The notes beneath the pieces are model-generated. The model saw nothing but the letters and a program-made list of their open reading frames with translations. It did no database searches and was not told the origin of the DNA. Both the position numbers and the translations under genes were made by a program. This document shows positions 19,187 to 28,754 of a stretch of 64,000 bases of DNA, one piece after another. Source of the DNA: Sphingobium nicotianae (GTDB lineage Bacteria > Pseudomonadota > Alphaproteobacteria > Sphingomonadales > Sphingomonadaceae); the NCBI RefSeq assembly GCF_018603885.1, contig NZ_JAHGAW010000017.1:1-64000 (forward strand). Reading direction: 5' to 3'. The stretch's first letter is position 1. Each line of letters starts with the position of its first letter.

Positions 19187-19629
19187 CTTAACCCCGATCC
19201 TCCCCGCCCGCCCTTTGACACGTCAATAGGCTGGCGGGAAGTCCGGTTTGCGGCATCGATCAAAAAGAGCAGCTGATCGAATCCGTCGATCAGGGGTGTC
19301 AAAGGTCACCAAAGTCACACTATCGGCACAATGTTTCACTCGCGAAACCGCCATTCCCTGTATGGTCTGACCGAGTGGGTTGATTGATCACCGGTCCACT
19401 GCTCAGCCCGACGAGCCTGCATCAGAAGCGGTCGTGTAGGACAGGCTTTTCTGCCAGGCGCGCGGCATTTGACTGGGGGGTGGGGGGGGGGCGATATCGC
19501 CCCGGAGGTGAGGTTAAGCCCCGTAGAAGGAGAAGGGCGTCGGTCTTTAACGAGGGGAGAGGGGGAAGAGGGAGCATTCTCGGCCCCCACCAGATTGACT
19601 ATCCGAGCGGCCAAACTTGTCCCGCCGCG
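19187..19629. other. 443-base intergenic region with a G-rich tract
   Basis: This stretch lies upstream of the MFS gene and downstream of the RNA methyltransferase, both on the minus strand. It must hold the MFS promoter near its left end. It contains an unusual G-run (G6-T-G10, 19475-19491) on the plus strand and purine-rich sequence after it. Open frames crossing it show no family features, and I see no tRNA or terminator. Confidence 0.5.
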
Positions 19630-20436
19630 CTAGCCGCCCCGCCGCATCTGGTTGAGCACCTCATAGGCCATGACCGCGCCGGCGACCGAGGCGTTGAGGC
19701 TGTCGGCCCGGCCCATCATCGGCATCTTGACGAGCAGGTCGCAGGCCGCCTCATAGTCTCCCGGCAATCCCCGCGCCTCGTTGCCGATCAACAGGAAGGT
19801 CGGCGCCGTGTAGCTCGGCGCCTGATAATCGAACTCGGTGTTGAGGCTGGTGCCGACGAGCTGGCCCGGCCCTGCGCGCAGCCAGGCGAGGAAATCCGGC
19901 CACTCCGCCTGCACGACATGCTGGGTGAACAGGGCGCCCATCGAGGCGCGCACCGTCTCCACCGAGAAGGGATCGACGCAATCGTCGACCAGGATCACGC
20001 CGCCCGCGCCGACTGCGTCGCCGATGCGCATGAGGGTGCCGAGATTGCCGGGATCGCGCATCGCCTGCGCCACGAACCAGATCGGCGCGGCGCTGCGGTC
20101 GAGATCGGCGAGGGGCGTGAGGCGGTCGCGATAGACGCCGACCACCGCCTGGGCATTGTCCTTGCCCGAGATCTTGCCGAGAATGTCCGGGCTGGTGAAG
20201 ATCACGTCGCCGCCGGCCGCCTCGACCGCGTCGATCAGCACCTGCGCGAGGGGGTGGGGCGGGGTGCCGGTCGCCAGGAACAGCATTTCGGGCAGGATAC
20301 CGCTGTCGCGCGCTTCGGTCAGGATGCGCAGGCCCTCGGCGAGGAACAGCCCCTCGCGCTTGCGCAGCTTCTTCTCGCGCAGGCCGCGCACGCGCTTGAT
20401 GAGCGGATTGGAAAAGCCGGTGATCTCGCGTGGCAT
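19630..20436 (-). CDS. SpoU/TrmH-family RNA 2'-O-methyltransferase
   Basis: A 268-residue SPOUT-class methyltransferase. An N-terminal substrate-binding domain (NPLIKRVRGLREKKLRKREG) precedes the three SpoU motifs: DPGNLGTLMRIGDAVG, LLIGNEARGLPG and DSLNASVAGAVMAYE, which form the knotted AdoMet site. Such enzymes methylate ribose in tRNA or 23S rRNA (TrmH, RlmB, TsnR types); the target here is unknown. It lies 166 bases downstream of the PTS operon, separated by a large palindromic repeat. Confidence 0.88.
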   Translation of the reverse strand: MPREITGFSNPLIKRVRGLREKKLRKREGLFLAEGLRILTEARDSGILPEMLFLATGTPPHPLAQVLIDAVEAAGGDVIFTSPDILGKISGKDNAQAVVGVYRDRLTPLADLDRSAAPIWFVAQAMRDPGNLGTLMRIGDAVGAGGVILVDDCVDPFSVETVRASMGALFTQHVVQAEWPDFLAWLRAGPGQLVGTSLNTEFDYQAPSYTAPTFLLIGNEARGLPGDYEAACDLLVKMPMMGRADSLNASVAGAVMAYEVLNQMRRGG

Positions 20437-20465
20437 GGATCAGGAACCTATCGTCGGAAATAATC

Positions 20466-20569
20466 CCGTTCGTTTCGAGCTGAGGTTCGAGCTTGTCGAG
20501 AACCGGAGTCGAGAAAGCCGTTCTCGACAGCCGTCTCGACTTCGCTCGACAGCCGCTCGAACCGAACGG
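20466..20569. repeat. Nested palindromic intergenic repeat (TCGAGAAC family)
   Basis: Three nested inverted arms can be paired: CCGTTCG (20466-20472) with CGAACGG (20563-20569), GGTTCGAGC (20484-20492) with GCTCGAACC (20555-20563), and TGTCGAGAAC (20494-20503) with GTTCTCGACA (20520-20529). It fills the gap between the PTS genes and the RNA methyltransferase gene and would fold into one long RNA hairpin. Related TCGA-rich palindromes are scattered in sphingomonad genomes. Confidence 0.75.
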
Positions 20570-20602
20570 TTGTCGGAATTCCCGCAGAGGAGCACTTGAG
20601 CC

Positions 20603-20887
20603 CTATTCCTCGCCGAAGCGGTCTTCGACCAGCTCCGTCATGGCGTTCAGGGCGCTTTCGGCGCCATCGCCCGTGGCCGAGATGGTGATGTCGTCGCCCA
20701 TCGCGGCGCCGAGCATCATCAGGCCCATGATCGAGGTGCCGACGACCTCCGTATCCTGGCCGTCCTTGCGCACGGTGATCGTGGCGGTGAGGCCGCTCGC
20801 CATCGTTACGAACTTGGCGCTGGCGCGGGCGTGGAGGCCGCGCTTGTTGGTGATGCGTACGGTCTTGCTGTGGATGGCCTCGCTCAA
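20603..20887 (-). CDS. ptsH: HPr-family phosphocarrier of the regulatory PTS
   Basis: A 94-residue HPr-like protein. The phosphorylated histidine is His19 in GLHARASAKF, and Ser52 (TSIMGLMML) is in the place of the regulatory serine that HprK modifies. In alphaproteobacteria this protein passes phosphate from EI-Ntr to EIIA proteins that regulate rather than transport. Its ATG overlaps the EIIA stop by four bases. HprK two genes upstream is its likely kinase/phosphorylase. Confidence 0.93.
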   Translation of the reverse strand: MSEAIHSKTVRITNKRGLHARASAKFVTMASGLTATITVRKDGQDTEVVGTSIMGLMMLGAAMGDDITISATGDGAESALNAMTELVEDRFGEE

Positions 20888-21288
20888 GGCGCATCTCCCA
20901 GCAGCTCGGAGGCGACGCTGATATATTTCTTGCCGGCCTCCCGCGCGGCGGCGACGGCCTGGGTCACGCTCATCGTGCGGCGCGCGCTCTCGAGGCGGAT
21001 CAGCATCGGCAGGTTGATGCCGGCGATGACCTCGATGCGGCCGGCATCGAGCAGGGAAATAGCGAGATTCGAGGGCGTGCCGCCGAACAGATCGGTCAGC
21101 AGGATGACGCCGGAACCGTCATTCACGCGTTCGACCGCCGCGGCGATGTCCGCCCGGCGTGCTTCCATGTCGTCATCGGGACCGATGCAAACGGTCTCGA
21201 TCGCTTCCTGCGGCCCGACGACATGTTCCATGGCGATTCGAAATTCGGTCGCCAGCCCGCCGTGAGTCACGAGCACCAGTCCAATCAT
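20884..21288 (-). CDS. PTS EIIA component, mannose (fructose/mannitol-fold ManX) type
   Basis: A 134-residue EIIA of the mannose family. His9 in VLVTHGG is the phosphorylation site, and LLTDLFGGTPSNLA is the conserved second motif. No EIIB or EIIC membrane permease is present, so it most likely serves as a regulatory phosphate acceptor rather than a sugar importer, as for EIIA-Man in other alphaproteobacteria. It follows rapZ after five bases and overlaps ptsH. Confidence 0.92.
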   Translation of the reverse strand: MIGLVLVTHGGLATEFRIAMEHVVGPQEAIETVCIGPDDDMEARRADIAAAVERVNDGSGVILLTDLFGGTPSNLAISLLDAGRIEVIAGINLPMLIRLESARRTMSVTQAVAAAREAGKKYISVASELLGDAP

Positions 21289-21293
21289 GATGC

Positions 21294-22241
21294 CTAAACG
21301 CCCCGCCCTTCATTACCATTTCGATCGCTCTGGCGCCGGTTCTCATAGGCGTCTAGCTGCGTTGATTCCAGATTGCGGTGCGCGATGGTGGGCGAAAAGC
21401 CAGCCGCACGCAAGCGCATAGCAATCTCCTCCGTGACACAGACCGACCGATGCCGCCCGCCGGTGCATCCGAAGGCGATGGTCACATAGGCTTTGCCATC
21501 CTCGCTGTAGCGCGGCAGGATCGTGATCAGCAGTGCCTCGATCTGGCCGACCGCCTTGTCGAACAAGGGATCGGCCATGACATGGGCACGTACCTCGGGG
21601 TCAAGGCCGGTGAGGTCACGCAGCGATTCGTCCCAATAGGGATTCTGCAGGAAGCGCATGTCGAACATGAGATCGGCATCGCGCGGTACGCCGCGCGAAA
21701 AGCCGAAGCTCAGCAAGGTCAACGTCGATTCGAAGCTCTGGGCGAAGCGCTGGCGGATCGCCTGTTGCAGCGCATTGCTGGTAAGGTCGCTGCTGTCGAT
21801 GACATGTTCGGCAGCGCGACGCAGCGGCTCCATCAGCTCGCGCTCGCGAGCGATGCCGTCCGCTGCGGGGCGGTCGAGCGCCAGCGGATGGCGGCGGCGC
21901 GTCTCGGCATAGCGTCGCTCGAGCACCGAGCCCGAGCAATCGAGAAACAGGATCTCGACGCGATATTCCTTGCGCTGGCGCAGCGTGGCGATCACCGCCA
22001 GGATCGCTTCGGCGTCGAACCCGCGCGTGCGGCTGTCGACGCCAAACGCGAGCGGGCGCTCCTCGCGGGCGTCGTGCCCTTCGGGCGCGGGCGCGGCCAG
22101 CAGGCGATCGAGCAGCATCAGCGGGAGATTGTCGACCGTCTCCCAGCCGGCATCCTCCAGGGTCTTGAGGCTGGTCGACTTGCCCGCGCCGGAAAGGCCG
22201 GTGACGATCAGGATCGACTTGGGCGAGCGCGCATTGCTCAT
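21294..22241 (-). CDS. rapZ: RapZ-family nucleotide-binding RNase adaptor
   Basis: A 315-residue RapZ/YvcJ protein. The N-terminal P-loop is GLSGAGKS (residues 15-22) and the C-terminal domain holds the conserved TIAFGCTGGRHRSV motif. In E. coli RapZ binds glucosamine-6-phosphate and guides RNase E to the GlmZ small RNA; alphaproteobacteria usually lack GlmZ, so its partner here is unknown. It starts with an ATGA overlap at the hprK stop. The frame opens nine codons earlier inside hprK, which I rejected because the family begins at the MSNARSP-type tail just before the P-loop. Confidence 0.92.
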   Translation of the reverse strand: MSNARSPKSILIVTGLSGAGKSTSLKTLEDAGWETVDNLPLMLLDRLLAAPAPEGHDAREERPLAFGVDSRTRGFDAEAILAVIATLRQRKEYRVEILFLDCSGSVLERRYAETRRRHPLALDRPAADGIARERELMEPLRRAAEHVIDSSDLTSNALQQAIRQRFAQSFESTLTLLSFGFSRGVPRDADLMFDMRFLQNPYWDESLRDLTGLDPEVRAHVMADPLFDKAVGQIEALLITILPRYSEDGKAYVTIAFGCTGGRHRSVCVTEEIAMRLRAAGFSPTIAHRNLESTQLDAYENRRQSDRNGNEGRGV

Positions 22242-22663
22242 CGATTGAGAACCTCGCGCAAGGCGCATTCCGCCTTGATCGGGGCGGATGCCTCGCGGCC
22301 GGCCAGCGCCACGAGCGGCACGGCAATGCCGGCGAGCATGATCGTGAGATGCGGGTCGGGCATGCGGGGCGGATCATCTTCCAGTCTGATCGCCAGCTTC
22401 GCCGGCACATCATCGACATGCGGCATGGCGACAATGCCTAGGTGACGGATTTCCATAGTCTGCGCAATATTCACAGGCGCGCTTAACAGGAGCTGGCCGT
22501 CCCGCTGCGTGACAATCGTATAGTCGTCGCTGATCAGGCGCGCGCCGCGATCGATCAGGCGCAGGGCGAGGTCGGACTTGCCCGATCCGCTCGGCCCCAT
22601 GATCAGCACGCCGTGACCCTCGATCGCGACGCTGGTGGCGTGAACGGTTTCTCTGCCGGACAT
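22238..22663 (-). CDS. hprK: Short HPr kinase/phosphorylase
   Basis: A 141-residue HprK made of the catalytic C-terminal domain only, the usual alphaproteobacterial form (Gram-positive HprK is about 310 residues with an extra N-terminal domain). Walker A is GPSGSGKS at residues 23-30, followed by ARLISDDYT, the segment carrying the catalytic acidic residues. It phosphorylates and dephosphorylates the regulatory serine of HPr. It begins four bases after chvG ends and overlaps rapZ. The frame is open upstream through chvG but without homology. Confidence 0.92.
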   Translation of the reverse strand: MSGRETVHATSVAIEGHGVLIMGPSGSGKSDLALRLIDRGARLISDDYTIVTQRDGQLLLSAPVNIAQTMEIRHLGIVAMPHVDDVPAKLAIRLEDDPPRMPDPHLTIMLAGIAVPLVALAGREASAPIKAECALREVLNR

Positions 22664-22667
22664 CGCG

Positions 22668-24266
22668 TCAGGTTCCGGGCGCATTGTCAGGACGCGGCAT
22701 CGCGAGGGGCAGGGTGAAGACGAAGCGGCCGCCAGGTTTGCCATCCGGCCGGTCTTCCACCCACACGGTGCCGTGATGGCCGGCGAGAATGTCGCGCGCG
22801 ATGGCGAGGCCGAGACCGCTATGCTTGCCGAACCCGTCCCGCTCTGGCCGGACGCTGTGGAAGCGACGGAAGATCGATTCGCGCTCGGCTTCAGGCACAC
22901 CAGGCCCGTCATCCTCGATCGCCACCAGCGCCCGGTCGCTGCCCGCCTCGACCGTCAGGCGCACGCGCCCGCCTTCCGGCGAGAAGGAGCGGGCATTGTC
23001 GACCAGATTCTCCACGACCCGGGCGAGCTTCTGCGGATCGCCCATCACATGGACGGCGCCGCGCCCCGGGCCGGCATAAGAGAATTTGATGGTTGGCGCG
23101 CCTTCGCGCGGAGCCTGGCTGCGCGCGATCCGGCCGATCATGCGGCCAAGATCGATCGGCTCGAAAGGCGTGCGCGACAGCTGGGCATCGATGCGCGAGG
23201 CTTCGGCAATGTCGGTGACCAGCCGGTCGAGCCGGCGCACATCGTCCTGCGCGATGTCGAGCAGCCTGGCGCGCAGGCCCGCGTCCTCGATCTTGCCGAG
23301 GCCCTCCAGCGCGGAGCGCAGCGAGGCGATCGGATTCTTGAGCTCGTGGCTCACATCAGCGGCGAAGGCGTCGGTCGCGTCGATGCGCTGGCGCAGCGCC
23401 TGACTCATGTCGGAAATGGCGCGGGCGAGCATGCCGATCTCGTCGCGTCGCTCGGGCAGGCGCGGCACGATGACCTCGCGCGCCCGGCCCAGCCGCACGC
23501 GCACCGCCGCCCGCGCCAGCCGTCGCAAGGGCAGCACGATGGTCCGGGCGAGGAACAGCGAGAGCAGCACCGAAGCGATGATCGCCGCCGCCAGGACGAG
23601 GCCGATGCGGACCCGTTCGGCGCGCACGATCTCGGTGATGTCGCGCGCGTTGGCGGTGGCGAGCAGGACGCTGTGCGGACCGAGCGGCCGCGCGGCGCTC
23701 AGGAACGGCGTGCGATCCGGCGCGAAGCGATAGGTGACGGTGGGCGTGTGCCGTGCGATCGCCTCGCGCGCCTCCTGCCAATTGCCCAGCCGGTCATCCA
23801 GCGGTTCCTGCAGATAGGGCGGTGTATTGGCCAGGGCGATGGTCTCCACGACCTTGTCCAGGAAACGGGCGAGCTTGATATGGATCGGGTCCGCGTCGGG
23901 ATCCCGCAATTCATAGGTCGGTTTGGCCAGCGCGAAGCTGTCCGCCACTTTGTGTCCCGCCACGTCATAGATGCGCAGGCGCAGACCGGTCGCCTCGGCC
24001 GAGCGCGCGAGCAGCCGCGGGCGATCCCGGTTCGGCGCGATCTCGATGGCGGTGGCGACCAGCGCTGCCTCGCGCTCGATGGTCGCGAGCCGCCCGTCGA
24101 TCAGGCGCGCGCGATAGCTGTCGAGATAGAAGAAGCCGCCGGCCAGGATCGCGAGCGCGAAGATGTTGACCGCGAGGATGCGCCGGGTGAGCGAGATGCG
24201 GGTGGTCCACTCGCCGCTGCTCGCCTGGCGCTCCTCACTCCTCGTTGAAACGGTATCCGGCGCCAT
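22668..24266 (-). CDS. chvG: ChvG-type sensor histidine kinase
   Basis: A 532-residue membrane kinase: transmembrane helix 1 near 29-47, a periplasmic sensor domain of about 170 residues, helix 2 near 221-240, a HAMP linker, then a HisKA domain with His307 in DVSHELKNP and an HATPase domain ([29 protein letters not shown]). ChvG/ExoS kinases sense acid or envelope stress and are held off by ExoR in rhizobia. The start is the ATG inside the end of chvI (overlap 32 bases), because no ATG, GTG or TTG in frame lies between it and the first membrane helix. The neighbourhood with hprK and pckA supports the ChvG name. Confidence 0.9.
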   Translation of the reverse strand: MAPDTVSTRSEERQASSGEWTTRISLTRRILAVNIFALAILAGGFFYLDSYRARLIDGRLATIEREAALVATAIEIAPNRDRPRLLARSAEATGLRLRIYDVAGHKVADSFALAKPTYELRDPDADPIHIKLARFLDKVVETIALANTPPYLQEPLDDRLGNWQEAREAIARHTPTVTYRFAPDRTPFLSAARPLGPHSVLLATANARDITEIVRAERVRIGLVLAAAIIASVLLSLFLARTIVLPLRRLARAAVRVRLGRAREVIVPRLPERRDEIGMLARAISDMSQALRQRIDATDAFAADVSHELKNPIASLRSALEGLGKIEDAGLRARLLDIAQDDVRRLDRLVTDIAEASRIDAQLSRTPFEPIDLGRMIGRIARSQAPREGAPTIKFSYAGPGRGAVHVMGDPQKLARVVENLVDNARSFSPEGGRVRLTVEAGSDRALVAIEDDGPGVPEAERESIFRRFHSVRPERDGFGKHSGLGLAIARDILAGHHGTVWVEDRPDGKPGGRFVFTLPLAMPRPDNAPGT

Positions 24267-24939
24267 AGAGCGTGTCGATCGCGTTGAAATCCGGCGCCAC
24301 GTCGCGGAACTTGCGGCGTAGGCGCTTGATGTGGCTGTCGATGGTGCGGTCATCGACATAGATGTCGTCCTGATAGGCGGCATCCATGAGCTGGTTGCGC
24401 GTCTTGACGATGCCGGGCCGCTGGGCGAGCGCTTCGAGGATCATGAACTCGGTGACGGTGAGAGCAACATCCCTGCCGTCCCACAGCACCCGATGGCGCG
24501 CCGGGTCCATGCTCAGGCGCCCGCGCGCGATCGTCTCGGGCAGCTCGTCGCTTGCCGCCTCGGGGGTCTCGGCCAGCGCCGCGCGGCGCAGCAGGGCGCG
24601 AATCCGCGCGATCAGCAGCCGCTGCGAGAAGGGCTTGGCGATATAGTCGTCGGCGCCCATCGCGAAGCCGAGCGCCTCGTCCAGCTCATCGGTCTTCGAG
24701 GTCAGGAAGATGAAGGGCAGGCTGCTCTTCTCGCGCAGGCGCCGCAGCAGTTCGACGCCGTCGAGATTGGGCATCTTGATGTCGCAGACGACGAGATCGG
24801 GCGGATTGTCGATCAAAGCGGGGAGAGCGGCGGCGCCGTCCGAATAGAGCCGCGTCACAAAACCTTCCGCAATCAGCGCGATGCTGAGCGACGAGAGAAT
24901 GTTGCGGTCGTCGTCGACCAGGGCGATCGAGGCGCTCAT
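24235..24939 (-). CDS. chvI: ChvI-type OmpR/PhoB response regulator
   Basis: A 234-residue regulator. The receiver domain has the acidic pair DDD at 9-11 and phospho-acceptor Asp53 ([12 protein letters not shown]); Thr in the FLTSKTD segment and Lys in DDYIAKPF complete the active site. A winged-helix domain follows ([15 protein letters not shown]) and the C-terminus is TLYGAGYRF. It is the partner of ChvG and first gene of a six-gene minus-strand operon. The gap of 258 bases to divergent pckA should hold both promoters. Confidence 0.93.
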   Translation of the reverse strand: MSASIALVDDDRNILSSLSIALIAEGFVTRLYSDGAAALPALIDNPPDLVVCDIKMPNLDGVELLRRLREKSSLPFIFLTSKTDELDEALGFAMGADDYIAKPFSQRLLIARIRALLRRAALAETPEAASDELPETIARGRLSMDPARHRVLWDGRDVALTVTEFMILEALAQRPGIVKTRNQLMDAAYQDDIYVDDRTIDSHIKRLRRKFRDVAPDFNAIDTLYGAGYRFNEE

Positions 24940-25197
24940 CGAGCCTTTGCGTCAGCCTGTGTTGCGGGAACGTCCCGACTAGACGAAGCGCTTATGGTGC
25001 GCAACAATTGCCCGGTCGGTCGATGCCGCCTGATTGAGGCGGTGCGTACCCGGACTGTCCCAATGCGTGGCACTGCAACATGGTATCTGGTTTGACGCTG
25101 ACCGGCCAAACGCTTATGCGCAGATGACTAGGACAATTTATGGACAGGCCCGGTCGCAGGACGATGCGGGTGATCGTCGATGATTTAGGAGACAAGT

Positions 25198-26802
<1,605 letters not shown>

Positions 26803-26831
26803 TCGCGCACTCACGGAGTATCAAGAAACCG

Positions 26832-26867
26832 AAATGGCGGCCGCTCCAGATGGAGCGGCCGCCATTT
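26832..26867 (+). terminator. Hairpin terminator after pckA
   Basis: A 16-bp perfect inverted repeat (26832-26847 with 26852-26867, loop AGAT) begins 29 bases after the pckA stop. The T-run is short (ATTT closing the stem), so it may act bidirectionally or with help. Confidence 0.75.
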
Positions 26868-27033
26868 GGTCGTGCGGGAGGCTCAGCTCCCGGCAGGCCG
26901 GGTCGGCAAGGCGCCGAGTTGTGGTTAATAATGCCCGGTTTTCTTTCGCAACTGCGGAATGAATGGTAAATTCCCGATAATCATAAAAACGGGAATGCCC
27001 GGATCGCATTAAGCACCCAGTGGGAGATTCGTT

Positions 27034-27639
27034 ATGAAGAAGCTCGTTAGCGCGTGTCTAATGGCGGCCTTCGCCGGCTCGGCGCACGCCACCGTCATCA
27101 CCTTCGAAGGCTATACCGACCCGACCACGTCCGGCGGCTTCACCGACTCCGGTGCTACGTTCAGCCCGCTTGCCGGCACCACCGAATTCGAGATCAGCAC
27201 CTATGGTGTGCCCAACTGGGGAACTGGCGCGCCGATGATCCTGTGCCCCCGCACAACCAGCAATTATTGCGGCGGCGACTTCGCGGTCAGCTTCGCCAGC
27301 GTCGTCAATTCGCTGACCTTCCTCTTCACCGGCGACGACAGCGTTCAGAGCCTATCGGTCGAGGCGTTTCTCGGCGCGGCAACGCTGGGCACGCTCACCG
27401 TGTTTGGCGATGGCGTGACCGGCACGGCGCAACTGGTCAATCTCGCCGCCTTCGGTGATCTCGACCGGATCGTGGTGACCGGCGCATCGAAGGATCCGGC
27501 GGGCTATGGCTATGACGACTTCACCTTTCAGCTCGCGGGAACCATTCCCGAACCGTCGAGCTGGGCGCTGATGATCGGCGGCTTCGGTCTGGTTGGCATG
27601 GCCATGCGCCGCCGGTCGGCGCGCGTCGCCTTCAGCTGA
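27034..27639 (+). CDS. Secreted PEPxxWA-CTERM protein
   Basis: A 201-residue exported protein. It has a classical signal peptide (KKLVSACLMAAFAGSAHA), a beta-rich body with two cysteines (about residues 70-80), and the C-terminal sorting cassette: PEPSSWALMIGGFGLVG followed by the basic RRR cluster. PEP-CTERM proteins are recognised by an exosortase and anchored or released at the cell surface together with exopolysaccharide. The body has no domain I can name. It has its own promoter region with AT-rich sequence at 26925-27010. Confidence 0.9.
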   Translation: MKKLVSACLMAAFAGSAHATVITFEGYTDPTTSGGFTDSGATFSPLAGTTEFEISTYGVPNWGTGAPMILCPRTTSNYCGGDFAVSFASVVNSLTFLFTGDDSVQSLSVEAFLGAATLGTLTVFGDGVTGTAQLVNLAAFGDLDRIVVTGASKDPAGYGYDDFTFQLAGTIPEPSSWALMIGGFGLVGMAMRRRSARVAFS

Positions 27640-27683
27640 CATGGCTCACGCAGCGTTGGTTGCGTGATGCGAGTTTGCTTTCT

Positions 27684-27717
27684 GGCGGCGGCTCCCCGTG
27701 ATAGGGTGGCCGCCGCC
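27684..27717 (+). terminator. Hairpin between the PEP-CTERM gene and the next small gene
   Basis: Arms GGCGGCGGC (27684-27692) and GCCGCCGCC (27709-27717) enclose a loop in which CCC and GGG can also pair. No clear T-run follows, so terminator function is uncertain; it lies 45 bases after the stop of the upstream gene. Confidence 0.45.
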
Positions 27718-27746
27718 TGATTGTCAGGCCGTTGGAGGGACGTCCC

Positions 27747-28064
27747 ATGAGCATGTTCGACAATATTCTCGGCAATCTTGATGATGTTGCGGGCAAGCTC
27801 GGGCTGCCGGCCGATAAGATCCAGGCCGCGGTCCAGGCGATCCAGGAAAAGGTCGCAGCCGGCGGTGATCATGTGACCGCGCTCCAGGATGTCGCCAGGG
27901 AGCATGGCATTTCGCTCGATGGCCTGCAGGGCATGCTCGGCAGCGTGGGCAGCGGTGCGCAGGATATGCTCGCCAAGGGCATGAGTGCGCTCGACAAGGA
28001 TGGCGACGGCAATCCGCTCAACAATCTGGGCGGCCTCGCCAAGGGGCTGTTCGGCAAGGACTGA
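27747..28064 (+). CDS. Small conserved-looking protein with a calcium-loop-like motif
   Basis: A 105-residue soluble protein, glycine and alanine rich, beginning MSMFDNILGNLDDVAGKLG. No signal peptide or membrane helix. Near the C-terminus DKDGDGNPLNNL resembles an EF-hand calcium loop (D-x-D-x-D-G), but without the flanking helices of a full EF hand. A good GGAGGG ribosome-binding site 8-13 bases before this ATG sets the start over one five codons upstream. Function unknown. Confidence 0.75.
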   Translation: MSMFDNILGNLDDVAGKLGLPADKIQAAVQAIQEKVAAGGDHVTALQDVAREHGISLDGLQGMLGSVGSGAQDMLAKGMSALDKDGDGNPLNNLGGLAKGLFGKD

Positions 28065-28301
28065 CTTTCATTTTCGGCGCATTTCCGTAGAGATAGCGAC
28101 GGCAACGTCGCGATTCGCTGCGCGACGTCCATCTGACCCTTCCTCAGGCGGGAGGGGTGACCTCATTCGGGAGTTGGTCATGAACTTGCAACGACAGGGC
28201 ATCGCCTAGGCAAGTCGAGCGGGGGAGAGCGGTGCCCGCATCGGCACACGCTCGCGGATTGAGACGCCGCTCTCGCGACCAGATTTCGAACGGACTTCAC
28301 A
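28065..28301. other. Intergenic region with a degenerate copy of the GGGAGGGG repeat
   Basis: Around 28099-28157 the motifs GCAACGTCGC, CGCTGCGCGACGTC and GGCGGGAGGGG echo the central and outer parts of the large repeats at 38117 and 54864. The copy is worn and incomplete. No gene is visible; the right part should hold the promoter of the next gene. Confidence 0.45.
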
Positions 28302-28754
28302 ATGACTGATACATACGCGCCGCGCCTGTTCGCGCGGGCCGAGGATATTCGCGCGACCGGCGAGGCGATGCTCGCGCGGACGCTTCCCAAGGAGGCATGG
28401 ACGCACGAGGCGCATCTCGCCACCTGTCTCTGGCTCCTTGTCGAGCGGCCGGACATCCGCGTCGATCGCGACATTGGCGATCTCATCCGGCGCTACAACG
28501 AGGCCGTCGGCGGCGTGAACGACGCGACGCAGGGCTATCATGAATCGATCACCCGCGCCTTTGTGGCCGGGGTGCGCTTCTATCTGGTCCGCACCGGCGA
28601 AACCGAGTTGCTGGCCGCCGTCAATGGCCTGCTCGGTGCGCCGGAGGGACAGCGGGACTGGCCGTTGCGCTTCTACTCGCGCGACAAGCTCTTCTCGGCC
28701 GAGGCGCGGCTGGGCTTCGTCGAACCCGATCTGGGCGCGCTACCCCGCATCTGA
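28302..28754 (+). CDS. Conserved hypothetical protein with His motifs
   Basis: A 150-residue soluble protein of a family I recognise by pattern but not by function. Conserved-type motifs are WTHEAHLATCLW (His35, His38) and GYHESITRAF (His80 and the following Glu), spaced as in a possible metal site. No signal peptide. Its 3' end overlaps the convergent murA-like gene by 15 bases. Confidence 0.75.
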   Translation: MTDTYAPRLFARAEDIRATGEAMLARTLPKEAWTHEAHLATCLWLLVERPDIRVDRDIGDLIRRYNEAVGGVNDATQGYHESITRAFVAGVRFYLVRTGETELLAAVNGLLGAPEGQRDWPLRFYSRDKLFSAEARLGFVEPDLGALPRI

